This document shows positions 35,408 through 47,759 of a stretch of DNA of 64,000 nt, piece by piece. This DNA is from Perkinsus chesapeaki. Taxonomy: Eukaryota > Perkinsozoa > Perkinsida > Perkinsidae. Every line of letters starts with the position of its first letter. Position 1 is the first letter of the stretch. The DNA lies in assembly GCA_013115145.1 (NCBI GenBank), contig JAAPAO010000079.1, forward strand, positions 1-64,000. The letters are read 5' to 3'. Under the pieces are notes generated by a model that worked only from the letters and a program-made list of their open reading frames with translations, made no database searches and had not been told where the DNA came from. The position numbers and the translations under genes are program-made.

Positions 35408-38078
35408 ATGACCAATGGCTTCGCAAAGAAGGGTGAGCGAGCTATGACGCGAGTTCGATTCCTGGTGGGGGCATGTATATCGAGACAAGATGGGAAATGG
35501 AGATCATGATTGAAATTCCGAATGAATTAACGACTGTTATAGATCTCTGCCTTGCTACACGACTCGATACCCAAAATACAGACCATCGAGATGAGAAATG
35601 CTCCGCTTGATTGCTCGCTATCGGTAGAGCGGCTCACACAGTGGTTGTTGAGGTAAAAAACATTTTTATTGTGCCCACTGTACATAATGATGATGATGAG
35701 CGATAGTGATGATTACAGTAAAGTTTCAAGCCACATGTGGAAGAATGGTAACTGAATTGGAAGATGACTGAGATTCAGCCGAACATCAAGTAACAAGTGC
35801 CAGTATATAGGCAATAAAGAGACACAATATTGCCTGGCGGATGCTCACTTCGTCTCTGTGGAGTGATTTTTCGAATCTAAAAGCTCGGCTCAAGTCCACA
35901 TTTCATCAGTTATATAACGCGAAGTGCAATCTCTCGCAACCGTAAAACTTGGTAATCTCTCTCACAGGTGGACTAGCAAGCTCCAGCGAGTCCTTATTTA
36001 TTTTCCCAACACTCAAGGGTGATGCCCTCCAAGATGAGCCACCTCAAGGATGCGCGCTCGGCCATGATCTATCCGCTGTACGGTGGAGGAAGGGTGTGAC
36101 TTGCGGTTGTTGTGGTGAAAATATAAACCAAGAAGGGACAATGTGAGCACACAATTCATACCGCATTTCTCTCTCATCGTCAACCCCAGATACTCTTGTA
36201 AGGCGTGTAAGTACTACTTTTGCAATGCTTGTATGGAAAGTGCGAAGAAATTGGGTAAGTCTCATTTCTTCAAGGTTTGCTGCTGTACCTCATCGCACAA
36301 ATCTGACCTCCTCAAAATGCATCGCGGTGGTCTTAAGGCCCGATTTCGTATACACGGTGGGTACCTGTATCGGGCATGCTGTTCAGATCGCGCGGCTTTC
36401 GAATCCTTACGCTGTCCAAAGCGCCATGAGTTGAAAGAGTTTGTGGCCGATCAGCCAGGATATGTTTGCAACGTATGTGATTCGGAAGCCTTGAAGAAAG
36501 GCGCTCAAATGTAAGGCTTGCGCACTCTGAAGATTTTGGATATGCTGCTCACGATCAGTTTGGGTTGCCGCAAATGCGACTTCGATATGTGCGGAAAATG
36601 CGTTGAAGTTGGATGTAAAGCAAGTGAGTTGAGCTTTTGTGTATCTTGCTCGCTTGGAGCTAAGATCCTTTCAGTTTCTGTCTCGAGCAACTTGGTCGAT
36701 CACCCAACACCAGCTGATTTCAATCGGCTTCACTGTCCTAACCGCCACACCCTGAAGAGGTTCAAGATTCTCAACGGCGCTCACTCCTGCGGATGCTGCG
36801 ATCGATCTAGCCTACCTCGAGGCACCGAAGCGTGAGAATCCCGGCCTCGCTCGACCCTTTCCAATCTGTTCTTCATAGGTTCTCCTGTGATAAATGCAGT
36901 TATGAGCTTTGTTTCGATTGCGCCTGTAAGTGCGTGTTGGCAACGCTACGACTCTCCGCAGCTGTTGTCAGACAGCGATAGAGTGCCCGAATATCTTTTC
37001 GATTCTCGTAATATAACTCCCTTCAAAAATTTAGTCCGCTTGCCTTTGTAATACATTTCCTGCTCAATCTATCTTGTATGTTTAATATCGTTTCGACAGT
37101 GTTCGGCCTGCAGGTAAGTCACTGATAGCATTCAAATCAGGAACAGTGTCGAGCGCCGGGAAAGAACTATTAGACAATGTAAGTGCGTAAGGTTTGACCC
37201 TTGATTCCAAATACGAGCAGATAATAATTATATCATTGTTATATATCATTAACTAGTCATGAAACGGTTATAAGATTTTGTCAAGTGAATCTCAACTATG
37301 ATGTGCGTAACATATCCGAAAATGAGCCCTAAACTGGTTCCCGTTGTGGAGTAATGATATTATTTCAAAATTTTTGAAATTTATTTGGAGGACTGTATAA
37401 TTTTTCTAGGGTGTAGATAACTTTCAGATTTCTGGCATACTGGAGGACAAGCAAGCGTTGATGGAGCACTGTGCGAGATGGTTTAAAACTTATGATGTCA
37501 ACAAGGACGGTAGCTCTTTTTATAATCGATCACGTGATCGATTACGACTTGTCAGGATATCTTAGCTTCGTTGAGCTGACCGACCTATGTGGGCAGCTTC
37601 TCGCCGATCTGGACGTACCAGGCATGGACAAGTGTACAGTGCAGCAAGTAAGATATTGGAGAATCTTTAATCGATTGCGCGATCGATTTGTTTTCGATAT
37701 ATTATTCTTCAGTACATGAAGAAGTACGACGTTGATGGTGACGAGAGGCTTACACCAAAGGAGTTTCACGAGTTGTTTAATCGTATATTATTGAAGGCAA
37801 AGTGAGGGTCTCGGGTTCGATCCCGGCATATGTCGTTTTAATATTTAGAGCCATTCACACACCATTCGCGTTAAAGCGACGAGGACTTCTCGGGAGAGCA
37901 AAAGGTGAGAAAGCGTCATTCGGATGAATTTGGTCTGTTCACTAGCAGTGTCGAAATTATAAAATATGTTGCGCCGCCCGCAGCGGGTACATGTAGCTGC
38001 CGACATAATTATAACAACCCAGGCCACGTCGTCCAGAGCCGCCTCCGATCGGCACCGCATCACACCCTGCAGAATTGA
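35408..38078 (+). CDS. Cysteine-rich zinc-module / EF-hand protein
   Basis: Thirteen exons with continuous phase: 35408-35432, 35968-36142, 36190-36254, 36387-36510, 36559-36623, 36714-36831, 36879-36925, 37129-37178, 37410-37509, 37556-37647, 37713-37801, 37851-37904, 37949-38078 (377 aa). Three modules of one type, each split by an intron: C-x-x-x-H-x-L ... C-x(2)-C ... F/Y-x-C-x(2)-C-x-Y/F-x(2)-C-x(2)-C (e.g. CPKRHELKEF with YVCNVC; CPNRHTLKRF with FSCDKCSYELCFDC). This resembles DC1/ZZ-type zinc binding. Two EF-hand loops follow, DVNKDGYLSFVE and DVDGDERLTPKE, then a C-terminus rich in basic residues. It probably senses Ca2+. The link between zinc modules and EF-hands rests on phase only (exons 36879-37178). 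The adjacent gene is a CDPK. Confidence 0.65.
35433..35476 (+). repeat. T-arm element behind a 5' splice site
   Basis: The intron opens GTGAGCGAGCTATGACG, then CGAGTTCGATTCCTGG, then GGGGGCATGTAT. Donor first, T arm within 20 nt. Confidence 0.65.
37523..37544. repeat. Intronic perfect palindrome
   Basis: TAATCGATCAC/GTGATCGATTA inside the 46-nt intron 37510-37555, which interrupts the first EF-hand loop. Confidence 0.9.
37669..37688. repeat. Intronic imperfect palindrome
   Basis: AATCGATTGCGCGATCGATT in the next intron of the same gene (37648-37712). Confidence 0.8.
37802..37850 (+). repeat. 49-nt intron containing a tRNA T-arm
   Basis: GTGAGGGTCTCGGGTTCGATC, then CCGGCATATGTCGTTTTAAT and TTTAGAG. 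Read without splicing it gives a TGA stop straight after LLKAK. Spliced, the frame continues for 61 more codons, in keeping with the donor-T arm-T run layout of other introns here. Confidence 0.65.
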
Positions 38079-38438
38079 ACATCAGCCTACGATAGGACGC
38101 TCCCCTCCGCAGTCTGGAGGGAGTGGGTTCGCTCGAAAACCGGAAATTCACAACGGGGAGAATTAGCTCGTGAGATGATCAATAATATCAAGCTGGAATT
38201 CCGAAAGAACTCTGTTAAGGAAATTCCTGCTGGGCAGAACGATTTGTGTATAGAGGAATGCGTTAATGCAGGAGTCTACCTACAGTGAGACGTTGTCAGG
38301 CATATCTCACGCGAATCATCATAATCATACAAACGGGTGACCGCTGGATATCGTATTTTTCTTACGAGTTAGCGCCACCTTAACTTTTCCCGGCTGCATA
38401 TATCAATGTGTTACAGGAACTGACTCAGTTCAACTGAG
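38079..38438. other. Spacer, nothing recognised
   Basis: Lies between the stop of the EF-hand protein and the CDPK start. A possible extra 3' exon (38116-38166, SGGSGFARKPEIHNGEN) was seen but not needed by the model. Confidence 0.45.
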
Positions 38439-41214
38439 ATGTATAATAAGCTAGGTTGCTCGACAGGTCTGCCGTCGGGGAGATACACTTTGAGGGAAGA
38501 CCTCGGGCACGGATCGTTCGGTGCGGCACAGAAAGTGATTGATAAATTGACAAAGGAAGAGAGGGTGAGAATGACACGGTAGACTGACGCAATTGCGAGC
38601 GACGAGGTTCAGGTTATGAAAACGATCAGCAAAACTCAAGGACATACGTCACAGGAGGAGTTGGAGTTGGAAATTGAATGCATGAAAAAGATGGACCATC
38701 CGCATATACTTAAACTGTTCGAGTAGGCGGAGTGGAAGGAATCTTTAATGCTCCAAACACAAAATTACATTTGTAATGACTGTCCGGAAATTCCAAATGA
38801 AAAGGGTGAGGAGTTTTCGAATCGAAAACCGAATCGAAAATTTCGATTGTTATTACTGCGTCTCACACTGTTTGATTGTTATCTACAAGTGTTGTATATT
38901 TTCCGGCAAGGGGCTGGTTCGGCGAGACGTTCGGACAACCCCAGCATTAATAGCTCTCAGATACTACGAAGACGCCAACAACATGTACCTTATTCTTGAC
39001 ATTTGTGAGGGTGGGCATCTGCTCGGGGTGAGCTAACTTTGTCTGCGGGATACATTCATTTCTCAAGGTTATCGAAGATTCTCACAGGAGTCGGAATCGC
39101 AAGCCCATGAGCGAACGGTGGATTTGCGAAGCGTAAGGGGAATAACGAATCGTCGTCAGTCGAGGGGGGTTAATCCACCTCTAGCCTTGACACTAGGAAC
39201 TTTAATTGGCACAAGTTGGGGTGACAGTGTTGGGATTAGGTATCTAGTTCACGGTACTCGCCATCTACAACGTGTGTTCTTTGACAATCGTTATTTATCG
39301 AGTTCACCCAGTCCTCGGTTCATTCCTTCACTGTGTGTCCCAGAGATAATCCTCATTACATAATCCAAGCACCGACTCCGAACTCCCAAGATACTTGTTA
39401 TGCGAATCTTCGGCCCTCCGTGGTGCTCCAGATGACACATTCCAAAGAGAGCGTTCAAGATGACGCGTTCTGTGGGTAAAATTCGGTGCAATAGCATAGA
39501 TGCTCAGTAACCGTCTATTATATGCGCCTTTTGCGGGGACTCTTCATAATATGTTTAATACGGTAGGTTCCGGCAAGTACTCGACGCAGTGGCTCACTGC
39601 CATATGCACGGGCTGATTCATAAGGATATCAAAGCCGAGAATATCTTATTGATGAGTAAAGCTCCACCTGGCAGCAAGAAAAGTAAACATTTAGAGCTCG
39701 AATATTATTAAATGCCCCGACTCGGGCTTTCCTAAGTTGAGTTCATACTGGCCTGCCGGGAGCTGGATCTCGGCCTGAGGATTTTTTAGTGATTTCGATT
39801 CCTTTCAGAAGTGTTCGAATTGAAGCCGCATGTTGTGTTGATCGACTTCGGCCTTGCCGAACTTTTTGATCCTTCTCGAGCGTTTCATTCGAAAGTAGTT
39901 GCTGGCACACCGTACACGATGGCACCCGAAGTAAGCTTACCTGCCTGCCGAGCAAATTACTCCCCTACGGCTCAATTCTCAGGTGTGGGCTTCTGCCCAG
40001 AATCGCACGAAGACTTTTGGTCTTAAATGCGATGTGTACAGTCTGGGGTGTGTTCTGTTCCATATACTCACAGGAAAGGTGTCGACCGATGAATGTGACA
40101 CGGTCTATGTTATTGTCGTCAGATACCAGTTTTACCAAAGTCGAATCACACACGGGACTGGATCAGAGCCATCGAAGCCGGTCCCAACTGGTCACTGGTG
40201 GATAGCACCGGAGCATCCAAGGAAGTCCGCAAACTTGTGCGGTCGATGATGAGGTGCGTGTAGAGCGAGACACTTGGTTGAAGCTCGTTATGCCTCCAGC
40301 GTATCCGAATCCAACCGGCCGTCATCTCGGGAATGCCTGGAGAGCGACTGGTTCCGTCTGAACCCTGATGAGCATGTCCAGAGACTCAGCCCTGTCGCAG
40401 TAAAGGTATGCCTCGTCAAATCTTCAGCAAGATTTCCCAGCAACCGTTTCAGGAAATCGCGGAGTTCTCGAAAAGATCTGCGTTCGAGAAAGCTGTCCTC
40501 ATGGACGTCGCGACACAGGTAGAGGCACACGTTTGTGATCTTCGAAGATTCTTACTGTCCTGCCGCTGCTGGGCTCAGGTACACGCGTTGAGTATCCCCG
40601 ATATAAACTCGATTTTCACTTCACTTGATGAGGCCAACATTGGTGTGCTGTCGGCAGACAAAGTTGCTGTGGGGCTGAAGAAGTAAGAAGTTTCAAGTCT
40701 CCCGGCTGCGACAGCTTTATATTTAGTTTGGGCGTCGACCAGTCCGTCGCTGAGAAGGCTGTGAAAGCTATGGACATGGACGGAAATGGGGAGTCTTAAC
40801 TTTCTCAAATGTGACCAATTCAAGTGGTGTTGCTCAGGATCGATTACACCGAGTTGGTGGCCGGCCTACTGTGTGCGTACGATGACCACGTCGACCGGCT
40901 TTTATGGGCGGCGTTCAGAAATCTAGACAAAGACAATGATGGCCGATTGGATAGAAGCGAAGTCTCTGAGTTACTGCGGTAAGTATATTCTGTAGAGCCG
41001 CCTATTTGTACCACTTATCGATGCTTCAGCTCTGCCAAACAGGGTGGGAGCGGATGCATCATATCGGATAATGACATTGGGCTCATCATCGATGAGCTGG
41101 ACCGTGACCAGGACGGGTAAGGCTGCTGTTAGTTTAGTTGTTCACCATTTTCTTAGTTACATCCAGTACCACGAGTTTCGTGCGAGGTTTACACCGAAAG
41201 TAGTGAGCTTGTAA
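38439..41214 (+). CDS. Calcium-dependent protein kinase (CDPK)
   Basis: Ser/Thr kinase fused to a calmodulin-like domain and activated by Ca2+. Fifteen exons: 38439-38564, 38613-38722, 38961-39027, 39068-39117, 39567-39682, 39809-39930, 39983-40078, 40123-40253, 40300-40399, 40432-40518, 40579-40682, 40727-40792, 40838-40978, 41030-41116, 41157-41214 (486 aa, phases close). Kinase marks: GHGSFG loop, VMKTIS lysine, HKDIKAENIL (HRD with Arg to Lys), DFGLAELF, APE, and DVYSLGCVLFHILTG. EF loops: LDEANIGVLSADK (degenerate, no Glu at position 12), then DMDGNGEIDYTE, DKDNDGRLDRSE and DRDQDGYIQYHE, all canonical. No Gly2, so no N-myristoylation is expected. Exon 39068-39117 is the weakest part. CDPKs are found mainly in plants, green algae and alveolates. 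Confidence 0.92.
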
Positions 41215-42448
41215 AGAACAATTCCGTGTCAATTAACACCATCGTCGAACAAGCATGTCTGTTATGTCCTTCAACCTTGTTGTCGAGTATAGGAATTGCG
41301 TTTCAAGTTGCGCACGCGTACGTACGCACTGCAAGGCTCGCCCCGATGAGTGAACAAATAAGACTCATTGACAGAGGAAGTATTATGATACTTTGAAACG
41401 AAATACCGGGAACTTTCCGGCGGGAAGTCGAACGGAGTTGCCTCGAAATTTGACTCAAACGAAGAGGGTGACGTCTCCGTATTATATTGCTCCTATGAGG
41501 ACACCATGATGCACCAGCACACCCCAGTCTCCGGTAGCACAGATGCATATAAGAAGCGAACATTATGAATAATACAACGACACATACGAGCAGTACGAAG
41601 GAATGCAAACTCTACAAAGAGCAGTGTCCAAGTTGTCTCACATTGGGAACACTTTTCACCCTCGAGAAACGCTTCCTTAAGTCTAGATGAATACCTCCTC
41701 CGGAGTTATACAGCGAACTATGGTTGCACGCAGTTCACAATAGAATATGCGCCCAACTCTGGCGTATATGGAAAGCACATCATCACTGATGCTCCATCAG
41801 CCCACGGTTGATGTAGTGACGATTGTGGCATTGACGCACGCAGGTGGAACCTTAGCCGAAGTCCATGCATCCTAGATCGAGTTAACGTCATCAGGGCAGC
41901 ACACGAAGCCTGGCTGGCTGCAGAAGGCTGCTTGCCAGCCGCACCGGTCTGTCTGAAGATGAGCATGGAAGCCGAAGGTATTCAGACAACTCAAGTGAAA
42001 TAGCACAACAGTATGATCGTTGTCGTAGCCAATGGCTACTAGCCAGGATCATCGTACTCGGCCCCTAATCCTTCCAAAGAAATGTCGAACATCAACGTAT
42101 GCTAGCTAATTACAAATGTTTTTGCTCTACTCGACACTGCGGCAGATTCGTTCTTTTGGTCAGATGAATCTGACCTCGAGTGACAATTGCGTTGTATCGG
42201 AGGCAGCACATTGACTGGTAATACGTGCCAGACTGCGAGCGTGTCGTCCAGGAGTGTCTCCTCAGCTGTTTACCTCATCTTACGGTGAGATTCCTCCGCA
42301 TTACACCTTACGCTAAGGTGTAGCGGCTACGCCTGAACCGATACACCACAGTTTTACATGCGGCTTGTTTGACGGCTCATTGAGAACTTAGTAGTCGTGC
42401 ATCCTTGTGCGTAAGGAATCTCCTACGTGAGTCTCCATACTCCGCGTG
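41215..42448. other. Gene-free stretch
   Basis: 1.2 kb with no exon I can support. Contains an odd inverted repeat GTAGCCA-A-TGGCTAC (42025-42039) and a hairpin with arms ACACCTTA/TAAGGTGT near 42304. It may include an unseen signal-peptide exon of the protease downstream. Confidence 0.45.
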
Positions 42449-44088
42449 ATGGCATCCGGCCATTTAAAAATAAGTAATGCCTGTGACTGTGTTCAACCGT
42501 TAACTGCTATTCCCAGTTACTTGATCACAATCCCTGACGACGAGGACGACTTCCGATTCAATGTCTTCAGCCAGACCGTTAAGTTCATAGACGAGGTCAA
42601 CGCGCAAAGTAGGCAAGGGAGGAGCTTATCATACTTGGGGATGACCGTTTTTTCAGATCTCTCGTATAAACTGGCTATCAACGAGAATTCTGCTATGACT
42701 CTCGATGAGATTTCGGCTGCTCGTTGTTGCAGCCTCACAAACAACTCTCAAGGTTAGTCTCATTAATAGAATAGTTTACAATCGTTCCCTTTTGATCTTA
42801 TGGTTGTCAGATGTTCCTGAGGGCACAGTGGCCAATCACCTACCACGTCGATCTTTGGGTGGTTTTCCGACAGATTTAAGCTGGGTGAAGCGCGGTGCAG
42901 TGAACCCACCATCGAACCAAGGTGACTGCAACTCATGCTATGCTATGGTTACCCTAGGTAGGTGAAGCCTTCGAGTGGTATCGTTAGATTCTACATCAGG
43001 TGCGATTGAAGGAGCCTTCCAGATCAAGATCGGTCATCTGCCTAAACTTTCAGCCCAGCAGATCGTAGACTGCTCTATCCCATGGGGGAATAGGTAGGTT
43101 AGATCTCTTCGATGAAGAGCCTCTTCATGGTCTTAAATGATAGCCAGAGACAGTTACGCCCGGATTGCATGGCTTACAAGAGTTCTGTTCCGACTCACTA
43201 CATCCTCTTTTAGTAGAAATATAATACATCCTACATTATACGTGCTGTATACCAACGGCGTGACTGTCGCATTATGTCAGTGTTTTTAGAGGATGCGAAG
43301 GCGGCACAATTGGTAACACGGCGACTTACGTGAATCTGAATGGTATCGTGTCGGACAAGGACTATCCCTATGCTACCAAGAAACAAGACTGCAGCAGTGT
43401 GGTTTACGATTTCGATAAGGCATGCCTTGAGGTATCAACTTCGATCGCTGAGTCTGATGATAGTATCATTTAGAGAAGCTCTCTCTGTGGACCCCGCTAT
43501 GCTGATCCGTCACATATTGTACGTTTCAGGCTGGTGACCTACTCAAGAAAGGAAGTGTGATTATGCCCAGTCGGAAGCTGGATGTGCTCATGCAAGAGCT
43601 GCAGTCTGGTCCCATCGCGCTCACATTATTCAGCAATACTCCCGAGTTCATCCACTACCGTAGTGAAATTCTAGATAGTAGCTCCCGAAGTGTCTGCTAG
43701 AGTGTGTGATGATGCCATTGTCAGTCCCAAATTGCAAGGGCGACCCGGACCATGCCATGTTACTTGTTGGATATGGTGTTGAGGGAGGGAAGGAGTAAGA
43801 AACGGTTTTGATATATCTGGAACCATCTAGTACTATGTCTAGCAGAATAAATGTAGCATATCAGTTACTGGATATTGAAGGACTCCTACGGAACTCAGCG
43901 AGGTGAGAATGGGTATATAAGAGTTGCCAGGGACCCGACAAAGACTGATGATCCAGGTAACATTGGAAGGACTCACAGCAAACTGATGAACTAGTTTTCC
44001 TTTTTCAGGCTTCTGCAACATGCTTCTTGATACGGCCTATAGACCCGTTTTGAACAAAGTGTTGAAGTCTACGGCATGCAGAAGCTAA
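42449..44088 (+). CDS. Papain-family (C1A) cysteine protease, atypical
   Basis: Eight exons: 42449-42752, 42811-42957, 43000-43093, 43290-43431, 43530-43662, 43701-43794, 43865-43956, 44009-44088 (361 aa, phases close). The I29-like propeptide includes FRFNVFSQTVKFIDEVNAQ. The mature domain starts near LSWVKRGAVNPPSNQGDCNS. The catalytic Cys is in CNSCYA, GCEGG is conserved, and the catalytic His is in DHAMLLVGYG. The usual Asn of the triad (KNSWG) is Asp here (KDSYG). No clear signal peptide follows the chosen ATG, so a 5' exon may be missing. The expected location is the endolysosomal or secretory route. Activity cannot be assumed with the Asn-to-Asp change. Confidence 0.85.
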
Positions 44089-44861
44089 TCCGACAAACTC
44101 TCGCTTTAGATTATATGGCACCCTCAGAAGGTGCTTTTTAGTAAAAGCTTTGTTAGTTGTAAACCTAGCCCAGTGGGCTAAGCCCACTTACCAACTGCGA
44201 AGGTATACAACGTTCATCCTGAATGGCTCATCCATTCATCCATCAGGTTTTGCGTTCTGAGTATCACAGAGACTTTTAGTATCTCCTACGTGTTTCTCCC
44301 ACCCGAAAAAATGCATGCACTGTCTTTCGGCTCCTTATTCACTATCACAGTTGTAGGGTACAACAGTGGTGGTTGCCCTGCAGCAGGGCCCCTTGTCAGC
44401 TGCGTTCGATCTAGGCATACCACAATGCAATAGTTGTAAGAGTAAGAGTAAGAAGAGATACTCAGTATACTTAAAGAGTAACGTAGCACACTGTCTTAGA
44501 ATAGCGTACAGCTCAAAGATATTACGTCACAAAAGGAGACATCTAACACAACGGGACACAATAGATTGATATCCGAGACCCTGCTGACAGTGTCAGCCTG
44601 ACACTGTGACAGATCCGACGTCTGTCCGACAGTGTCTTACGAAGCCACACGTGACAGGTGGCCTAATACCCGGGTTACCAAGTCTCGGCTGGTACTACTG
44701 GGCCTAGTAGTGAACGAATCCTGTGATGAAAATTAATAAATGGGTCACTAAAGCTGAAATTTTCGCCTGAAAATAGCTCGCAGTTCGAGTCAAACTGTTT
44801 GATCCGAGTAGAAATATTAAAGATGCGGTGAATGAAACGCTGAATCTTACCACGCATTTTT

Positions 44862-44880
44862 AACATCAGGACCTGATGTT
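44862..44880. repeat. Inverted repeat, 9-bp arms, 1-nt centre
   Basis: AACATCAGG-A-CCTGATGTT. Confidence 0.9.
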
Positions 44881-44971
44881 GAAAAGGTAATGATCAAGTT
44901 CGCATTTCGTCCAAGCGGGGGAATTTGGTCAATTTCGCCGTTAGGATCTTCGACTCGAAGACTTCGATCGA

Positions 44972-45000
44972 TGAAATCGAACTTCGCAAGTTCGATTTCA
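44972..45000. repeat. Inverted repeat, 13-bp arms, 3-nt centre
   Basis: TGAAATCGAACTT-CGC-AAGTTCGATTTCA. Preceded at 44947-44961 by TCTTCGA-C-TCGAAGA. Confidence 0.9.
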
Positions 45001-45243
45001 CGTTCGGGCTGCCAATGTTCGCCAGTCTCTCATGGTACATAATGTACCGTACATTCAATTTCGCACTAATAGGAAATTCAATTTAATAGTTAGGATGCTT
45101 AACTTCGGAAGGCTGATTTCGTCAGAGTCGACAGTAACCCCAAACAATTGGATGGAAACCACGCACTGCGAACACGATAAACATTTCAAACACTGACAGT
45201 GTTTAAAGCAGTATTACATTCCTGATTGATGCTGAGCATGGTG

Positions 45244-45299
45244 AGGCTGGGATTCCCAGCCTGGAAGTAACAGACTGTTACTAACAGTTGCTCAGCAAC
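45244..45299. repeat. Three adjacent odd-centred inverted repeats
   Basis: AGGCTGGGA-T-TCCCAGCCT (45244-45262), AGTAACAG-A-CTGTTACT (45266-45282) and GTTGCT-C-AGCAAC (45287-45299), almost end to end. Confidence 0.9.
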
Positions 45300-46424
45300 A
45301 AGCCTGGTTGCTCCCAGTGTAACTCAGGGAACCTAGGCCCTAACTGGGTTTTTCTTTTCCGAAAACGAGCGGAAGCTTTCGCCGCGAAAGTTTCGCGAAG
45401 TTTTCGAAAAATTCCGAGAGATTTCAGCGGCACTACACCATTTCAAGATCTAATTAGTAAAAGCCAAGATCGAATTAATATAGCCCAGAACAAATTAGTA
45501 AGAACCCAGAACAAATTGATATAACCCAGAACAAATTTTGTCTTGAGCACTCCTTGAAGGAGCGCTCAAGGGGAAAGATAAGGTTTGCGGTAGGATTCTT
45601 ACCGCTGATGCACCGGAGATTGAAGATCTCCGAAGGAAAAGGTCGCAGCCCTAATTCAAAATATGATCATATAATTTCGCCAAAAAAGGATAGTGGTTCT
45701 CTTGCAGCAAAAGTCTTGCTGATGCCGTATTGAATGATTGATACAGTATGTAGAATGTCCGGCGAGGTAGGATAGCCCGGCTGTCACAGCCGGCGGCTGT
45801 CTGCCACAGGTTTTGCCGTTTTGGGTACCTTGTTTTACTGAAGTTAATTCTATTAGGTAGTGCTTCCTCGGTCGAAGATAAAATTCAATAGTGTCATAAG
45901 TGATGGAGAGGCGAAGACGAGTGGCGACGATGGAGGTAGTGAACACGGTTGCTAAATCATTAAGTGGGAGTGCCGACCTATTGATATTTAAATTTTGCAA
46001 TGAATATTGTAAACTTATAATTATGAATCCTGCGGTATTCACGGAGGGTTGAAGCTTGGGCCATCTCCTGAACACCCTTTGGGGACTCCTCAATGAGGAG
46101 AATCTCCCCGGGAGATTATTCGCAAATGGAGTCTGACATCATGGCTTTTAGTACTCTAGCAATCGTCACGAATGCCTATGGTTGAATTGGATACCCTCTT
46201 TGTCGTTTACGCGGTTGCTGTACTGAAAACCTGTTCCACATTACTTCCAACTGCGGTGGGTTATGTAATGCTGAATACTTGGACCGTCAAAATCGTGATG
46301 CTTGCTTGATTTACAGAAAATGCTGGTCGTTACTGCATTTGAGCGTAGGTGGTGGATTATCAGACCCTCGTGGGTTTAAAATGAATGTGGCTCTTAATAT
46401 TCAATATGGAATATTGGGATCAAG

Positions 46425-46534
46425 CTGATTAGGCTAATCAGATTAGCTGTTTATCGAAAGATATAGGGATCGGCCCCAGAAGTTATAACGTATATAGACT
46501 CTATAACTTCGCTATAACCTCTATATTATAGAGG
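46425..46534. repeat. Two odd-centred inverted repeats
   Basis: CTGATTAG-G-CTAATCAG (46425-46441) and CCTCTATA-T-TATAGAGG (46518-46534). Confidence 0.88.
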
Positions 46535-47214
46535 AAGGCTGATTCAAGCATCCTTGGCACAGCAACAGTTATGAGGGGTGCGCCGACCGACTGCCGTCCA
46601 CAAACAATGGTCTGGAATCTATGAACAGTCAGTTGAAGTCTTCAACTTGACGATATCGGGAGACAACCTTCGACGTTCTGTGCGACGGTCGCGCTGCGAT
46701 CTGATGAGATGGGACCATGAGACTGTTGGAGTCCATAATGGGTAATGCCCAGTGAACATTGCTCAGGTTAATGGAATTGTGGAAAGTGAAACGCCTCACT
46801 ATCGTATATATTCACGCTCGTAGACTACTTCGATGGCGATGACAAGTAGGCGGACCACTGCAGGCTACTGATATTAGCCTCGCCAGCCTGATGACACCAG
46901 GAGATCGTCTTGATCCTCTAACTATTTTTTGATAAGGTCAGCGCACCGATATCAGAATGTCACTGATGATGAAAAGGCAGGTTTCCAATGTTGGTGAGAG
47001 AAACATAGCAGGAAGTTTCTGCCAGAAACGCGTTTTGCCAAACACATTTTCTGGTCCATCGTATACCCGTGTGACGTTGACAGAGCGAATGACATTCTCC
47101 AAACGTCGTAGTCCGAGGTAGCGGGTAGTGTGACATGCGGCAATGTTTGTAGGCCTCAGGCAGAAGGATATGATTCGCCCTTGAGTTCCGTGACACCTGA
47201 GAAAACCTTCGGCC

Positions 47215-47288
47215 GAGGCCTGATCAAGTGGAAGGCTTCCACTTGATCAGGCCTCCAAGCTCATTGAGCTTATTGAGCTCAATGAGCT
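47215..47288. repeat. 20-bp and 13-bp inverted repeats
   Basis: Arms GAGGCCTGATCAAGTGGAAG and complement around a single G (47215-47255). Then AGCTCATTGAGCT-TATTG-AGCTCAATGAGCT (47258-47288). Confidence 0.93.
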
Positions 47289-47362
47289 CCATCATGAAAC
47301 CTCCATGTAATCCTGCCAGTCATTTGGTATTGTGAGCCATGTCTTTCGACTCCGACAGTTGT

Positions 47363-47436
47363 GTTGCGTCTATATGATATAGACGCAACAATAATAAATT
47401 GTTATGATATAGACTATATCATAACAATTTATTATT
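47363..47436. repeat. Two abutting perfect inverted repeats
   Basis: GTTGCGTCTATAT-G-ATATAGACGCAAC (47363-47389). It is followed with no gap by 23-bp arms starting AATAATAAATTG around a single A at 47413 (47390-47436). Confidence 0.95.
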
Positions 47437-47759
47437 ATTAATAAACTTTATACGAAGTCGTTGATCACACTAAACGCGGTCGGATCTGAAACCGGCGCGG
47501 ACCACTATGAAGGTTCCGTTCAAACCTACTAAACTCGTTGGCATTGTTATTTATCGCATATTCGTGTACGGTACACGCCGTGTGCTACACGGTGTACCCA
47601 AATATAGGCGCGTGGCTGGTAACGCTGGTAGCTCTCAAGGTGGCAATCTCAACCTATTAGTTAACTAGGCGGTCTAGTTATTAGTCTAGGCCAATAGTTT
47701 ATACTACACTGATAAAGCGATCTCCTAGGGCCCCTAGGCTAGGGGGACGTAGTTAGAAA

